A DNA stretch of 35,229 bases from Thermoguttaceae bacterium (lineage in GTDB: Bacteria > Planctomycetota > Planctomycetia > Pirellulales > Thermoguttaceae), in contig JANXBW010000039.1 of the NCBI GenBank assembly GCA_025060325.1, positions 1 to 35,229 on the forward strand, in the 5' to 3' direction. Numbering within the stretch: the first letter of the stretch is position 1; every line of letters starts with the position of its first letter. Positions 34,678 through 35,229 of the stretch are shown in pieces. A model generated the notes under the pieces. That model worked only from the letters and a program-made list of their open reading frames with translations. It was not told the DNA's origin and made no database searches. The position numbers were made by a program, and so were the translations under genes.

Positions 34678-35229
34678 GGTGCTGCCATGGAAGGACAACT
34701 GGGGACATGGTGTTCGGATTGATTTAAGTTGTGTTGGACCGACTGAGTTATTGGCATTTTAAATACGCCCGCGCTGGAGGTGTAGCGCTGCCAGCAAACG
34801 GGATGTTTTTAAAACCCCTAGGGACCGAGCTTTGGTCACCGGTGTCCCCCCTTTTCCTACCTCTCCTGCAAGCCACCTGCCGCTCCACTTCCGCTCCCGA
34901 GCTAGTTTCATAAGCAACTTACGGGAAAGCCCCCTGGCCAGACTCTGAGGGAACTAGTCCCCGGCGTTGATGAACGATTCCGCCATCGACCCGACTTTCG
35001 CCGGCAGACGGAGTCCTTCTGCGACTTCTTCACGGAGCCTGCCTAGCGGCACACTCTCCCTATAGACCTATTTAGGTACTGGAACAAACGATCAGCCGGC
35101 CACAGCATCATTGTCAACGCCACATCCATTGCGAATTTCTTGCCCCACTCCCTCAGGCCCACCTGACCGCCACAGACATCCCAATTTCCTACCGATGGCC
35201 CAAAGCCTCATTCTCGTAGACCCCTTAGT
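34678..35229. other. Gene-free right end of the window
   Basis: This stretch lies upstream of the NtrC-like gene and should hold its promoter. A/T-rich bits occur at 34757-34764 and 34804-34815, but no clear -35/-10 pair is visible. No gene or repeat is seen. Confidence 0.5.

Overview
The window looks like chromosomal DNA of a planctomycete, probably a relative of the Pirellulales. The clearest evidence is the primary sigma factor at 23504-25105: it has an acidic N-terminus in place of region 1.1 and then a region 1.2 to 4.2 layout that I recall from Rhodopirellula-type RpoD. Other hints are the scattered, mostly monocistronic genes with long gaps, variable Shine-Dalgarno use, a TPR-CHAT gene, a zinc-ribbon membrane protein and a PP2C phosphatase fused to membrane helices. 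The assignment rests on remembered family resemblance, not on a search. There is no rRNA, tRNA, CRISPR array, complete insertion sequence or phage gene.

Layout. 1-1682: the 3' part of a large protein with a GspK-like signature. 2316-6868 (minus strand): an outer-membrane efflux channel, a PP2C phosphatase and an MFS transporter. 7284-8333: a protein with a Tat-like N-terminus and a hydrophobic C-terminus. 8334-9607: no gene, but a MITE-like element (8505-8641) and an array of G-runs (8687-8789). 9608-12387 (minus): an M20 dipeptidase followed by serS. 13138-16284: a broken TPR-CHAT gene. 16647-19170: two overlapping M16 peptidase genes, one without the zinc motif and one with it. 19354-20631: lysA. 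20647-21739 (minus): a STAS protein and a zinc-ribbon membrane protein. 21740-23503: a long gap with a candidate structured RNA. 23504-25105: rpoD with a strong terminator. 26252-28663: a lipoprotein-like alpha/beta hydrolase. 28979-29839 (minus): a fumarylacetoacetase-family protein. 30516-32966: a degenerate HD-GYP, PAS and GGDEF protein. 33124-34677 (minus): a NtrC-like regulator whose ATPase motifs have decayed.

How the genes relate. Few form pathways. The two M16 genes are translationally coupled and divide the two essential motifs of the family between them, so they probably form one heterodimeric protease. The M20 dipeptidase and serS may share a transcript. Signalling is over-represented (PP2C, STAS, RpoD, GGDEF, NtrC-like). 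A PP2C and a STAS protein can belong to one partner-switching pathway, but they lie 16 kb apart here.

A theme of the window is conserved folds whose catalytic residues are gone: CHAT without His/Cys, M16 without HxxEH, HD-GYP without most metal ligands, and a NtrC-like AAA+ domain without the Walker A lysine or GAFTGA loop. Only the CHAT gene also carries frame lesions, so it is decaying; the other three look like intact pseudo-enzymes. I did not find a complete, clearly new multi-gene system. The best leads are the 137-bp MITE-like element, the structured RNA candidate at 22061-22251 and the pseudo-activator at the right end.
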